DNA of 64,000 nucleotides from Inquilinus limosus (GTDB taxonomy: Bacteria > Pseudomonadota > Alphaproteobacteria > DSM-16000 > Inquilinaceae). The stretch is taken from positions 284,042-348,041 of the forward strand of contig NZ_NHON01000001.1 of the NCBI RefSeq assembly GCF_002195995.1. The letters are read 5' to 3'. The notes beneath the pieces are model-generated. The model was not told where the DNA came from and searched no databases. It saw only the letters and a list, made by a program, of their open reading frames with translations. Shown in pieces: positions 27,494 through 35,803 of the stretch. Made by a program: the position numbers and the translations under genes. Every line of letters begins with the position of its first letter. The first letter of the stretch is position 1.

Positions 27494-28533
27494 GGGATCA
27501 GCACCGCCCGGCCCTTGATCTTGCCGTGATGCAGGTCCTTGAGCGCCTGGTTGGCCTCGCTCAGCCGGTATTCCCGGGTGGCGAGATGGACCAGGCCGCG
27601 ATCGGCCAGGGCCATCAGCTCGACCAGCTCGGGATAGGTCCCGACCAGGTTGCCGACGATGGTCTTTTCGGTGGTGATCATGTCCATCGTCGGCAGGTCG
27701 ATCTTCCCGCCATAGCCGACGATGTAATAGAAGCCGGCATTGCGGGTCATCGCCAGGCCCTTGGCCACGGCGTCGCCTTCGCCGACGAAGTCGATCACGG
27801 CCTCGGCGCCGCGGCCGCCGGTCAGCGCCAGGACGGCTTCAACCTCGTTGCCGTCGGCCTTGACCAGGTGGTGCGCACCGCATTCCTGGGCCAGCTTGAG
27901 CGCCGTGTCGGACCGGTCGACGATGATGATCTCGGCCGCGCACAGGGCAGCCAGCACCTGGATGCCGATATGGCCCAGGCCGCCGGCGCCGATCACGACC
28001 GCGAATTCGCCCGGCAGCAGGTGGCGCGACGCCTTCTTGGCGGCGCGATAGGCGGTCAGCCCGGCATCGGTGTAGGGGGCGACGTCCTTCGGGGCCAGGG
28101 TCTTCGGCAGCTTGATCAGCGACCGCTCGCCGGTCAGCAGCAGCTCGGCATAGCCGCCATTGCTGTTGATACCCGGGAAGCGGCTGTCGGTGGCGTGCAT
28201 GTCGTCGCCGCGCCGGCAGGCCAGGCAGTGGCCGCTGGTCACCAGCGGGTGGCAGATCACCGGGTCGCCGACCTTGACGCTTTCGACGCCGCGCCCGACC
28301 GCCTCGACCCAGCCGGCATTCTCGTGCCCCATGATGTAGGGCAGCGCGACATCGACCTTGCCGCGCCAGATACCCTCGACCACGTGCAGGTCGGTGCGGC
28401 AGACGCCGGCACCGCCGATGCGCACGATGATGTCGGTCGGCCGTTCGATCTTCGGATCCGGAACATCCTCGTAGTGCACGAACTCGTCGCGCGACAGGGA
28501 CTCGTCGTATTGATGCAGCACCGCGGCCTTCAT
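27490..28533 (-). CDS. Zn-type alcohol dehydrogenase (MDR family)
   Basis: 347 residues from [12 protein letters not shown], chosen over an ATG eight codons earlier because GGGAGG lies six bases upstream. Catalytic zinc ligands are seen in GVCRTDLH (Cys and neighbouring Asp) and [12 protein letters not shown]; the Rossmann motif is GAGGLGHIG. The structural-zinc lobe is unusual: [15 protein letters not shown] keeps only two of the four cysteines, with Ser and probably His at the others. It should oxidise the alcohol made by the monooxygenase. First gene of its operon, 48 bp from the sigma-54 promoter. Confidence 0.9.
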   Translation of the reverse strand: MKAAVLHQYDESLSRDEFVHYEDVPDPKIERPTDIIVRIGGAGVCRTDLHVVEGIWRGKVDVALPYIMGHENAGWVEAVGRGVESVKVGDPVICHPLVTSGHCLACRRGDDMHATDSRFPGINSNGGYAELLLTGERSLIKLPKTLAPKDVAPYTDAGLTAYRAAKKASRHLLPGEFAVVIGAGGLGHIGIQVLAALCAAEIIIVDRSDTALKLAQECGAHHLVKADGNEVEAVLALTGGRGAEAVIDFVGEGDAVAKGLAMTRNAGFYYIVGYGGKIDLPTMDMITTEKTIVGNLVGTYPELVELMALADRGLVHLATREYRLSEANQALKDLHHGKIKGRAVLIP

Positions 28534-28580
28534 GCATCGCCTCCCATGATCCGGCATCCAAAGTGGTTGCGGACCAGCGG

Positions 28581-28597
28581 TGCAATTGCCGTGCCAG
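28581..28597 (-). promoter_or_regulatory. Sigma-54 promoter of the alcohol dehydrogenase operon
   Basis: Minus strand reads CTGGCACGGCAATTGCA. It has TGGCACG and TTGCA at the proper spacing, a near-perfect -24/-12 element. Predicted start of transcription is near 28570, giving a leader of about 37 bases to the dehydrogenase ATG. Confidence 0.9.
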
Positions 28598-28674
28598 GAT
28601 CTGGAGTCCGCGGAATCCTTGAATTTTCTCAGCCCAGACCGCGAAACGACTGTGGCGTTGCTTCACAACGGAAC

Positions 28675-28701
28675 GGAACAACGCTGTTCCATTTTGGAAC
28701 A
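28675..28701. promoter_or_regulatory. Interlocked palindromes in the adh/activator divergent region
   Basis: Two perfect inverted repeats share a half-site: GGAACA-N4-TGTTCC (28675-28690) and TGTTCC-N5-GGAACA (28685-28701). They lie about 80-105 bp upstream of the dehydrogenase promoter and 137 bp before the divergent activator gene. This is a likely binding site for an AcoR-like activator and may also give autoregulation. Confidence 0.7.
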
Positions 28702-28837
28702 CTTGGCCGGTCCTGATTTCTCAGGTTGGAAGCGGGCGGGCACCGGGGTAGCCTGACGGCAATGGACATCCGGCGGTGCCGGACAAGGAACCAAGAACAA
28801 GGCCGCGTCCCACGGCGGCCAGCCAGGAGGAACGCCC

Positions 28838-30697
28838 ATGCTGCCGGCCATGGCCGATGAGCGCCTGAGCCAGGCCCGCATCCTGCTTCAGCGTCGCGGC
28901 ATCGCAGATGCCGACCTGCTGGCGCCGGCGATCCATGACAGCTGGACCCGCTGCCTCGCCGCCGGGCTGGACCCCGAACGGCCGCCGCCCCTGACGATGG
29001 TTGACGATGCCATGCTCCGGGAGGCCCGCGACCAGTCGGAGCTGGCGCTGCGCCTGGCCCGCACCGAGATGAAGAACCTCTACCACCAGATCGCCGGCAC
29101 GAACTTCATGATCGCGTTCGCCACGCCGGACGCCCTGCTGCTCGATACGATCTCCGATTCCAGCTTCAGCGCCACCGCCCGCGCCACCGCCATCCGGCCG
29201 GGCTCGCACTGGGCCGAGATCCGCTGCGGCACCAATGCGCTCGGCACCGTCGCGCAGCAGGGGCAGCCGATCACCGTCCATGGCGGCGAGCATTTCTTCC
29301 ATCGCTACGGCACCCTGACCTGCACCGCGGTGCCGGTGTTCGGCCCCGATGCCGGCCTCGCCGGCGTGCTGGACGCATCTTCCGACTGCCGCTCGCGCCA
29401 GCAGCACACCCGGGCGCTGGTCGCGATGGCGGCGACCCAGATCGAGAACGGGCTGTTCCGGGAATGCCACCATGCCGCCATGGTGGTCGCGTTCCACAGC
29501 CGCGGCGAATATCTGCGCACGCTCAATGCCGGCTTGCTGGCGCTCGATCCGGACGGTGTCGTCCTCGGCGCCAACCCCCAGGCGCGCTTCCTGCTGCAGG
29601 GCCTGCCGGCCCTGCCCGGCCGCCGGTTCGAGGACCTGTTCCGCACGCGCTTCGGCCCTTTCCTGGACGGCGCCCGGATCCGGGAGCGCCAGCGCCTCGA
29701 CGATCTCGTCGGCAGCGCCTTCGTCGCGACGATCGAGACGCTGCCCGCGGCACCGAAGGCGTCATCCGCCCCGAGGATGTCCCCGACATCGCCGACCGGC
29801 TTCGTCGCTGGCGACCGCCGGGTGGCGGAGGTGGTCCGGCAGGTCGAGGCGGCGGCGTCGCGCAAGCTGCCGATCCTGATCCGCGGCGAGACCGGCACGG
29901 GAAAGGAGCAGCTGGCCCGGCACGCCCATATCGCCGGCCGGCGCACCGGCGAGTTCGTGCCGCTGAACTGCGCCGCACTGCCCGACACCCTGGCGGAGGC
30001 CGAGCTGTTCGGCCATGCCGACGGGGCCTTCACCGGCGCCCGTCGCGGCGGCGCTCCCGGCCTCGTGGTCGAGGCCGATGGCGGGACCCTGTTCCTCGAC
30101 GAGATCGGCGACATGCCCCTACCGCTGCAGGCCGTACTGCTGCGGCTGCTCGACGACTGGACGGTGCGTCCGGTCGGCAGCGGGCGGCGGCGCCAGGTCG
30201 ATGTGCAACTCGTGGCGGCGACCAATGCCGATCTGGAGCGGTCGGTCGAAGCCGGGCGGTTCCGCGCGGATCTGTTCTACCGCCTGAGCGCGGTCGAGGT
30301 GACCCTGCCGCCGCTGACCGGACGGCAGGATTTCGCCGCCATCGCACGGCACCTTCTGTCCGAGATCGCCCCCTGCTGCTCGATTACACCGATGGCCCTG
30401 GAGCGGCTGGCCGTGCGGCCCTGGACCGGCAATGTGCGCGAGCTGCGCAACGTGCTGATCCGCCTGACGCTGAGCGAACCCGATCGCCCGATCGATCTCG
30501 ATGCCGTCGACACCCTTCCCGATGGAACGGCCGCGTCGGCCCGGAGCACAGGCTCCGGCGGCCTGAAGGAGGCGATGCATCAACAGATCCGGACCGTCCA
30601 TCGGGACGTCGCCGGAAATGTCAGCGAGACCGCGCGGCGGCTCGGCGTGTCACGCAACACCATCTATCGGGCGCTGCGGGCATCGGCGTCCGTCTGA
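28838..30697 (+). CDS. Sigma-54-dependent activator, AcoR family (second copy)
   Basis: 619 residues, with AGGAGG seven bases before the ATG. The N-terminal GAF-like sensor (about 60-210) has the GSHWAEIRCGTNALGTV motif that parallels the first activator. A PAS-like stretch (about 225-290) follows. The AAA+ domain (about 325-545) shows Walker A GETGTGKE, GAFTGAR in the sigma-54 contact loop (the final Thr is Arg) and Walker B LFLDEIGD. The Fis-type helix-turn-helix is ARRLGVSRNTIYRAL. It is divergent from the dehydrogenase operon and probably controls it. Confidence 0.92.
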   Translation: MLPAMADERLSQARILLQRRGIADADLLAPAIHDSWTRCLAAGLDPERPPPLTMVDDAMLREARDQSELALRLARTEMKNLYHQIAGTNFMIAFATPDALLLDTISDSSFSATARATAIRPGSHWAEIRCGTNALGTVAQQGQPITVHGGEHFFHRYGTLTCTAVPVFGPDAGLAGVLDASSDCRSRQQHTRALVAMAATQIENGLFRECHHAAMVVAFHSRGEYLRTLNAGLLALDPDGVVLGANPQARFLLQGLPALPGRRFEDLFRTRFGPFLDGARIRERQRLDDLVGSAFVATIETLPAAPKASSAPRMSPTSPTGFVAGDRRVAEVVRQVEAAASRKLPILIRGETGTGKEQLARHAHIAGRRTGEFVPLNCAALPDTLAEAELFGHADGAFTGARRGGAPGLVVEADGGTLFLDEIGDMPLPLQAVLLRLLDDWTVRPVGSGRRRQVDVQLVAATNADLERSVEAGRFRADLFYRLSAVEVTLPPLTGRQDFAAIARHLLSEIAPCCSITPMALERLAVRPWTGNVRELRNVLIRLTLSEPDRPIDLDAVDTLPDGTAASARSTGSGGLKEAMHQQIRTVHRDVAGNVSETARRLGVSRNTIYRALRASASV

Positions 30698-31071
30698 CCG
30701 GCGTCCCGGGGGAAGCCGGTGGCGCCGCAGTCAGCCAGCGAGTGAAGACGTTGGGCGCGCGCGTCATGAATCTGCGCGGACGGCCGCGCGAGGCGTCTGC
30801 TCAAGAGCGGGTATCCGCCTCCCGCTGCCGGTCGAGCTTGCCCGGGGTGCGCCATATGCGCTCATCGCGTCGACGCCCCGAAAGCGGACATCGCCCGGAC
30901 GCGACCCGATGCGGACAAAAGGTGTCGCGCCTTCCTTCGGACCGAGATCGGGCTCGCTGCGGCAGCACAAACAGCTCAACATCGCTGACTGTAGATCACC
31001 GCTGAGCTCCGCCGAGGTCTTCGCCGACGGCCAGTGCCAGTCGCCGGCGAGGCTGATGCACGATCAGCCCG
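30698..31071. other. Gap between convergent genes holding a degenerate repeat
   Basis: 374 bp between the 3' ends of the activator and the YkuD_2-like gene. Apart from the repeat at 30847-30945 I see no gene or terminator I can support. Confidence 0.5.
30847..30945 (+). repeat. Degenerate 26-bp-spaced repeat element, copy A
   Basis: Begins GTGCGCCATAT. Motif pairs at 30858 (GCGCTCAT) and 30884 (GCGGACAT), then 30911 (GCGGACAA) and 30937 (TCGGACCG), each pair 26 bp apart. Lies between convergent genes. The later +96 motif is not clear in this copy. Confidence 0.55.
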
Positions 31072-32079
31072 TCACGGCTCTGCGCAAATCGGAAGCGACC
31101 GCGGCGGGGCTGCCGGATGATCTTCCTGGTATCGAGCGATGATCGGTTCGAGGGTCGCTCTCGGCCAGAATTTTGGAGAGCCGATCTGCTTCAGGCAGGA
31201 AGCGTTCCAGTAAAGTCCGGCTTGCGACAGCGGACGGCCGGTCGCCACCGCCCGAGCGACGGCGTCGATGTCGCGCGATTCAGGATAGATGTAGAGGGTG
31301 GTCGGATTATCGCTCAGCATCGTGATGATCTGCCGGGCGTCCGATGGTGACCAGCTGGTGCAGCCGTTGCTGCGGCCGGCGGTGTAGTCCACCAAGTCTC
31401 CAACCGGAACGTAGCCATCCTGCGTCGCGTAGGGGCTGCCCGGATTTCTCTGCAGACACATTCCCCTCAACACCTGGGCTGCATGCCCACCAATGGCACG
31501 CTGTCTGGCGTTTGCGGTCTCGCCCTCGCCGTCGAACTGCACGAAGGAGCGAACCAAAGCCGCGTCGTGCCCCGGCGAGACACGGTAATAGCCTTTGAAG
31601 GAGTCTTTCGTCTCAGCCGTCACATAGGCTCCGCCGGTCGTCAGCTCCGAATCCAGGGCATTGCTGAAGTTCTTGGCGCACTGCCTTCCGTTTGCGAAAT
31701 CCGCGACACCTTTCAAATTGCGACCACTGCCGTGACCCGCCGAAATCGCGCGGAACGACCGCTCGGCTTCACAGATGACATAGAATCGACGCCCCGGGCT
31801 TCCGTTGCCTGGATCTCCGGGGCGCGTCGCATCCATGGCGAAGTAGCAGGGGTTCTTCACCACGCCCTCATTCACCTTCTGCAGATAGAGCGCCCGTGCC
31901 CTCTGAAGCACCACGCCGGCGATTTGACCTTCGCCTGCGCCGATATTGGCTCGCAGCCAATCCGGAACATCCGGCACCGGCTCCGCAGCGATCGTTCGCT
32001 GCGGAGCCAAAAGGATGCTGGAGATGATCAAGAGGGCAGGGATGCTGATGACATTCAAGAAGACCGATCTTGTCCACAT
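31072..32079 (-). CDS. Secreted L,D-transpeptidase-fold protein (YkuD_2-like)
   Basis: 335 residues from MWTRSVFLNV, with AGGAG upstream; a start 18 codons earlier lacks one. The signal peptide has a hydrophobic core at about 7-24 and ends TIAAEP. The catalytic part has GHGSGRNLKG near residue 115 and the cysteine motif SNGCTSW near 255, which fit the murein L,D-transpeptidase-like (YkuD_2) fold with a Ser/Asn-x-Gly-Cys active site. A role in peptidoglycan is inferred. No partner genes lie next to it, and the histidine that should pair with the Cys is less certain. Confidence 0.65.
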   Translation of the reverse strand: MWTRSVFLNVISIPALLIISSILLAPQRTIAAEPVPDVPDWLRANIGAGEGQIAGVVLQRARALYLQKVNEGVVKNPCYFAMDATRPGDPGNGSPGRRFYVICEAERSFRAISAGHGSGRNLKGVADFANGRQCAKNFSNALDSELTTGGAYVTAETKDSFKGYYRVSPGHDAALVRSFVQFDGEGETANARQRAIGGHAAQVLRGMCLQRNPGSPYATQDGYVPVGDLVDYTAGRSNGCTSWSPSDARQIITMLSDNPTTLYIYPESRDIDAVARAVATGRPLSQAGLYWNASCLKQIGSPKFWPRATLEPIIARYQEDHPAAPPRSLPICAEP

Positions 32080-32194
32080 TGGATCAGCTCTCCTAACGAA
32101 GCGTGTTGTGCCGTCTTTCGGCGTTATTGCCAAACACCCACAACAAACGGGTCGGCCATAGAGCGGCTGCGGGCCGGATACGCATGAGAGCCGA

Positions 32195-33061
32195 TCAAAG
32201 GACAGGCCCCTGAAGCAGTCTGGGGTGAGCTTCCGCCGGCCTCGAAGGCATCAAGGCGCTCTCTTCGGGCCGTCGCCCGAATATCACGTAGTTGTCGAGC
32301 TGCTGCCAGACGGTGCCCGCCTCGACAAAGCCGGCGTGACGCAGCGCGGCAACGTGAAAATCGACGGAACAGTCCTCTCCACTCGCCGCCCGTTTCGCCG
32401 GCCGGGAGGAATAGAAGGCATCACGCCGCTCCTTGAGAGCAGCCAGACGGGGAGTGCTTCCCGCGCGTTCCCACCAGGCCGCCCAATCATCCTCACCTTT
32501 TGCCACGGCCTCGCGCTCGACGCGCTGCCGAGCCGACTTCGCGACCCGTGCCAGTGTCGGCCAGCGGCTGTCAAATCGCATGTGATCGCCATTCATGACG
32601 ATCCCGCCGGGCTTGAGCAGCTCGCCTGCTGTGCCGTAGAACTCGGCCAGATCGCCGGGAGACAACCAATGCAATGCGGTGGTCGAAACAAGCGCCGATG
32701 GCGTATCCGCATTCATGGATCCGGCCGCATCGACCACCTTTCCTCTCCATGACGGATCGCCAAGGTCCGCCTCGACGACCCGCACCCTGTCTCCATCGGC
32801 CGCCAACACAACCCTTGCCATCTCGAGGAGCATGATGTCCGCATCGACGGCGACCAGTTTGGCCGAAGGAAAGCGGTCGAGAAGGCGCCGGCTCAGCGAA
32901 CCCGGTCCGCAGGCGGCATCGATCACGGTGAACGCTCCGCCCAGGACCGACTCCAGCACCTGAAACATGATCTCGAAGCGCTCCTCGCGCTGCTCGATGT
33001 ACCCCTCTTGCTGGCGATCCCATCGGCCCAGCAACGTTATGATCTCATTGTCATCCGCCAT
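32195..33061 (-). CDS. Class I SAM-dependent methyltransferase
   Basis: 288 cytosolic residues with a Rossmann-type methyltransferase core. Motif I is VIDAACGPGSLSRRLL (about 46-61), the acidic loop after strand 2 is VAVDADIMLLEMAR, motif II is VVEADLGDPSW, and ALHWLSPGDLAEF plus LLKPGGIVMNGDH mark the later strands. The C-terminal quarter (LDNYVIFGRRP) is also typical. The substrate is unknown; small-molecule methylation is usual for this subgroup. It stands alone on the minus strand, 115 bp from the next gene. Confidence 0.82.
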   Translation of the reverse strand: MADDNEIITLLGRWDRQQEGYIEQREERFEIMFQVLESVLGGAFTVIDAACGPGSLSRRLLDRFPSAKLVAVDADIMLLEMARVVLAADGDRVRVVEADLGDPSWRGKVVDAAGSMNADTPSALVSTTALHWLSPGDLAEFYGTAGELLKPGGIVMNGDHMRFDSRWPTLARVAKSARQRVEREAVAKGEDDWAAWWERAGSTPRLAALKERRDAFYSSRPAKRAASGEDCSVDFHVAALRHAGFVEAGTVWQQLDNYVIFGRRPEESALMPSRPAEAHPRLLQGPVL

Positions 33062-33281
33062 TTGTTCTTCCTCCAGGGATCACAGCGCGAAGTGATCCAG
33101 GTGTTCGGTTCGTGAGAAGATACGCGGAACCGTCGAGCCGCGTGATCGGAAGCGCTCCACGCCTCTTCGGCGAGGGCTGCAGCACAGCGCGGTGTTGCCC
33201 GCCCTGATCGGGCCCACGGCCTGGCTGGGCGGAGCCGATCGGGGCGCACGGACACCGATTCGACCCGGCCATGGACGGAGC

Positions 33282-34195
33282 TCAGTGGAGCGGATGTGAC
33301 GGCATGGAGAGCACGGCCTGCATCAGCAACAGGCCGAGCGCCAGCAGAATCAGTCCGCCCAGCAAGCCGACGGCATCTGCAATGGCGGCCTGCCGCGCCG
33401 ATCCGTTGGACAGGGAGGCCATCAGCCGCAGCGACGCCCCGCGGGCGTGCCGCGACAGCAGGGCGAGGGCGTAGACAGTCACCGCGGTTCCGGCCGACAT
33501 GGCCAGCACCGCGGCGATGCCCGTCCAGCGCAGCTGCAGCGCCCGGGCCAGGACCAGCACCAGGACCGCGCCGCTACACGGGCGGATGCCGACCGAGGCG
33601 ACGACGCCGAGCAGCCGCCGCAGCGATGTGGATCCGGCGGCGTCCTCCGCCGGATGGGAGGTCCAACCATGGTCGTGACCGCAGGCGCCATACGCCGCCA
33701 TGCCACGCCGCACACGCCACAGGCGGCGCCCATGCGACAGCGCGAGATATGCTCCCATCACCGCCACCAAGGCAAAGCCTACGGCCTCGAGCCTGTTGCC
33801 CGTCGCCTCGGCCTGGCGGAAGGGCAGGCCGAACAACCCGATCGCCAGCTCGACCATCAGGATCGCCGCCACGCCCTGGGTCAGCGAGGACAGCGCCGCC
33901 AGCAGCAGGGCATCGCCGGGCCGGCCGCGCTGGGTGGCCAGGTAGGTGGAGATGACGGCCTTGCCATGGCCGGGACCGACGGCATGAAACACACCATGGG
34001 CGAAGCTCAGCGCCACCAAGCCCCAGACCGTGGCGCCGTCCGCCTGCACCGCCCGGAGCGCCGCCGCCAGACGGCGGTGCAGCTCGTCCTGCGCCGTCAA
34101 CGCCGGCGGCAGGCCGGCGCGGATCGCGGCCAGCGCGAGCAGACCAGGGCCACGCCGCCGAGCGCCAGAGACTGCCAAGCCCGCAGCCAGATCAT
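33282..34195 (-). CDS. NicO/RcnA-type nickel/cobalt transporter, apparent -1 frameshift near its start
   Basis: Starts at the ATG that overlaps the DUF1007 stop (ATGA) and reads MIWLRAWQSLALGGVALV. It then leaves frame near 34141; the rest (LLALAAIRAGLPPALTAQDELHRRL onward, ending MPSHPLH) continues one frame over. The in-frame 3' part has the NicO hallmarks: SFAHGVFHAVGPGHGKAV, SSLTQGVAAI, a His-bearing loop CGHDHGW, and SVGIRPCSGAVLVLV, with about six membrane helices. Family members move Ni or Co out of or into the cell. One base has to be restored near 34141 to give a normal protein. Confidence 0.8.
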
Positions 34196-34844
34196 CGGCA
34201 GGTGACCTGCACGGTCGCGACGAAGATCTCGCCCAGCGTGTCGTCGGCCGCGGCGCCACGGCGGCCATGGCCACTGCCTGCGCCGGCGGATCGGCAGGCA
34301 CCACACGGGCGCCGCAGCCCTCGGCCGCGACGCCACGCAGGGCGACCGGATCGTCAGCCACATAGCGCATGTCGATGTAGTAGGTCGGGTCGAAGATCTT
34401 CAGGGTGACCGCCTTCGCCCGTGGGTCGATCGGCTCCGCCAGCGGCACGACGAAGCGCAGCCAGATTCGGCCGTTGCGCAGCGTGCTCTCGAAATCCGTC
34501 ACTGTCCCCAGGGGCACCGCCTGGCCATTCGCCCGGATCCGGGTGAAGTAGTCATAGGGTTCGAGATTCCGCAGATTGGTGCGGGCAAGCGCGGTCACCG
34601 CCTCCGGTGTCGGCCGGTCATCCGGACTTTCGCTCTCAAACACGGCCGAGGTGTAGAAGTCGTCGAACAGCCATTGTTCCTCGACCGCGGCGATCCGCCC
34701 GTCCTCTTGCAGGAGGAAGGCGCTGCGCAGGTCGATCCAGGCATGGGGATGCGCCGCGGCGACGCTCGGTAGGATGAGCGTCGCGATGGTTGGGCCGATC
34801 GAAACCAGACGTGCCGGCCATCCGGTGGCGCCCCCCTTCCTCAT
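34192..34844 (-). CDS. DUF1007 periplasmic protein, apparent -1 frameshift near its 3' end
   Basis: From MRKGGATGWPARLV (GGAGA upstream) it has a signal peptide, then the family pattern AAHPHAWIDL, LFDDFYTSAVFES, and FDPTYYIDMRYV. Near 34252-34258 the reading frame slips by one base. The shifted frame continues ADDTLGEIFVATVQVTC and ends in a TGA, as DUF1007 proteins should. These proteins are periplasmic partners of NicO metal transporters. Without the two slips (here and in the next gene) there would be two ordinary ATGA-overlapping genes; with them there is one continuous 562-codon frame. Confidence 0.78.
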
Positions 34845-35068
34845 CGCGATCTCCGCAACAGCAGCTGCCAGCCCAGCATAGAAGGCCGCGGGCGCGGCTC
34901 CAACCGCGGGCCGGTCCGCCGGCTGGATATCTGGGGCATGTCTGCTCATGGGATGATTGCGAAGGTCCACTGAAGGTCAGGCTCGGCTCTCGTCGGAGTC
35001 AGGCAGTTTGATTCGGATGATTCACGGCGATGCCCGGCACCATACCGCGCAGCCGAGACGGACCGTCC

Positions 35069-35290
35069 CTAAGCCCGAAAGGCGAGTTCCGCCGCGCCAC
35101 ACGCTGGGGCGCCCTCCTCCGGTCCAGCCAGCCTGAGCATCCGGGTCGAGATCTTCTCCGCGAAGGTCCGGTCGTGGGTGACCAGGAGCATGCCCAGCCC
35201 GGCCTCCGCCACCATCTCGAGCAGCAGCTCGACGACCTCGCGCTGGCTCACCGGATCGAGGCGCGGGGGCAGCGGCGCGTTGCAAGGCGC
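35069..35290 (-). pseudogene. 3' remnant of an ABC transporter ATPase
   Basis: About 70 codons remain. They contain LDPVSQREVVELLLEM, then LVTHDRTFAEKI with the H-loop histidine, and a normal-looking C-terminus ending AAELAFRA and a TAG stop. The D-loop Asp-Pro region is the first recognisable part; Walker A, signature and Walker B are missing. The remnant resembles oligopeptide/nickel-type importer ATPases. It lies just outside the DUF1007/NicO pair, so it may be left over from a metal-uptake locus. Confidence 0.7.
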
Positions 35291-35803
35291 CGCGGTGCGA
35301 GGAGCTATTCAGTCCGGGCGCAACGCGGTTGTGAGCCGCCGGCCCGCTCGTGAAGCTTGGAGCTACCCGGCGCGGGCCGGCGTCGGGCGCCGGTTGTCGA
35401 TGACGTTCGCCCGAACGGCATACAATCCTACTCAGATGCGAATGTCACCAATCGAATCGGCCCGCACGACCGCGAGGCACCATTTCCGGCCATCCCCGGC
35501 GCGCCGCAAAGCCGGACGTCGCTCGAACGCACCGGATCGGGCCGTTGGGGAGAGCAGGCGCCGAGCCGGCGTGCGCCCTAATCGGACATTATCTGGGTTC
35601 TCAGAAGCGGTCGTCCTGTCCAATTGGCATGCGTCACGATACGGGGCTCCGTCCAACTCATTCGGGGTGAACAGAGGACGGCATTCTGCGCCCGCAGGCG
35701 TGCGTCACACCATTCCAATTTGGGTCTGCGACATTCCCAACCCGACTTGGACGGGCCGTGTACTGCGCGGCTATGACAGAAAGTACACCGCCCGGACAAG
35801 TCA
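35291..35803. other. Gene-poor stretch before the beta-lactamase
   Basis: About 510 bp with no supportable gene. Open frames here have no family pattern. It contains one degenerate repeat copy (35475-35618). The last 150 bp before the beta-lactamase are less GC-rich, and I cannot name a firm promoter. Confidence 0.45.
35475..35618 (+). repeat. Degenerate 26-bp-spaced repeat element, copy B
   Basis: Motifs at 35486 (CCGGCCAT), 35512 (CCGGACGT), a weak one near 35538, then 35582 (TCGGACAT) and 35607 (GCGGTCGT). The offsets 0, 26, 52, 96 and 121 recur in other copies. Confidence 0.6.
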
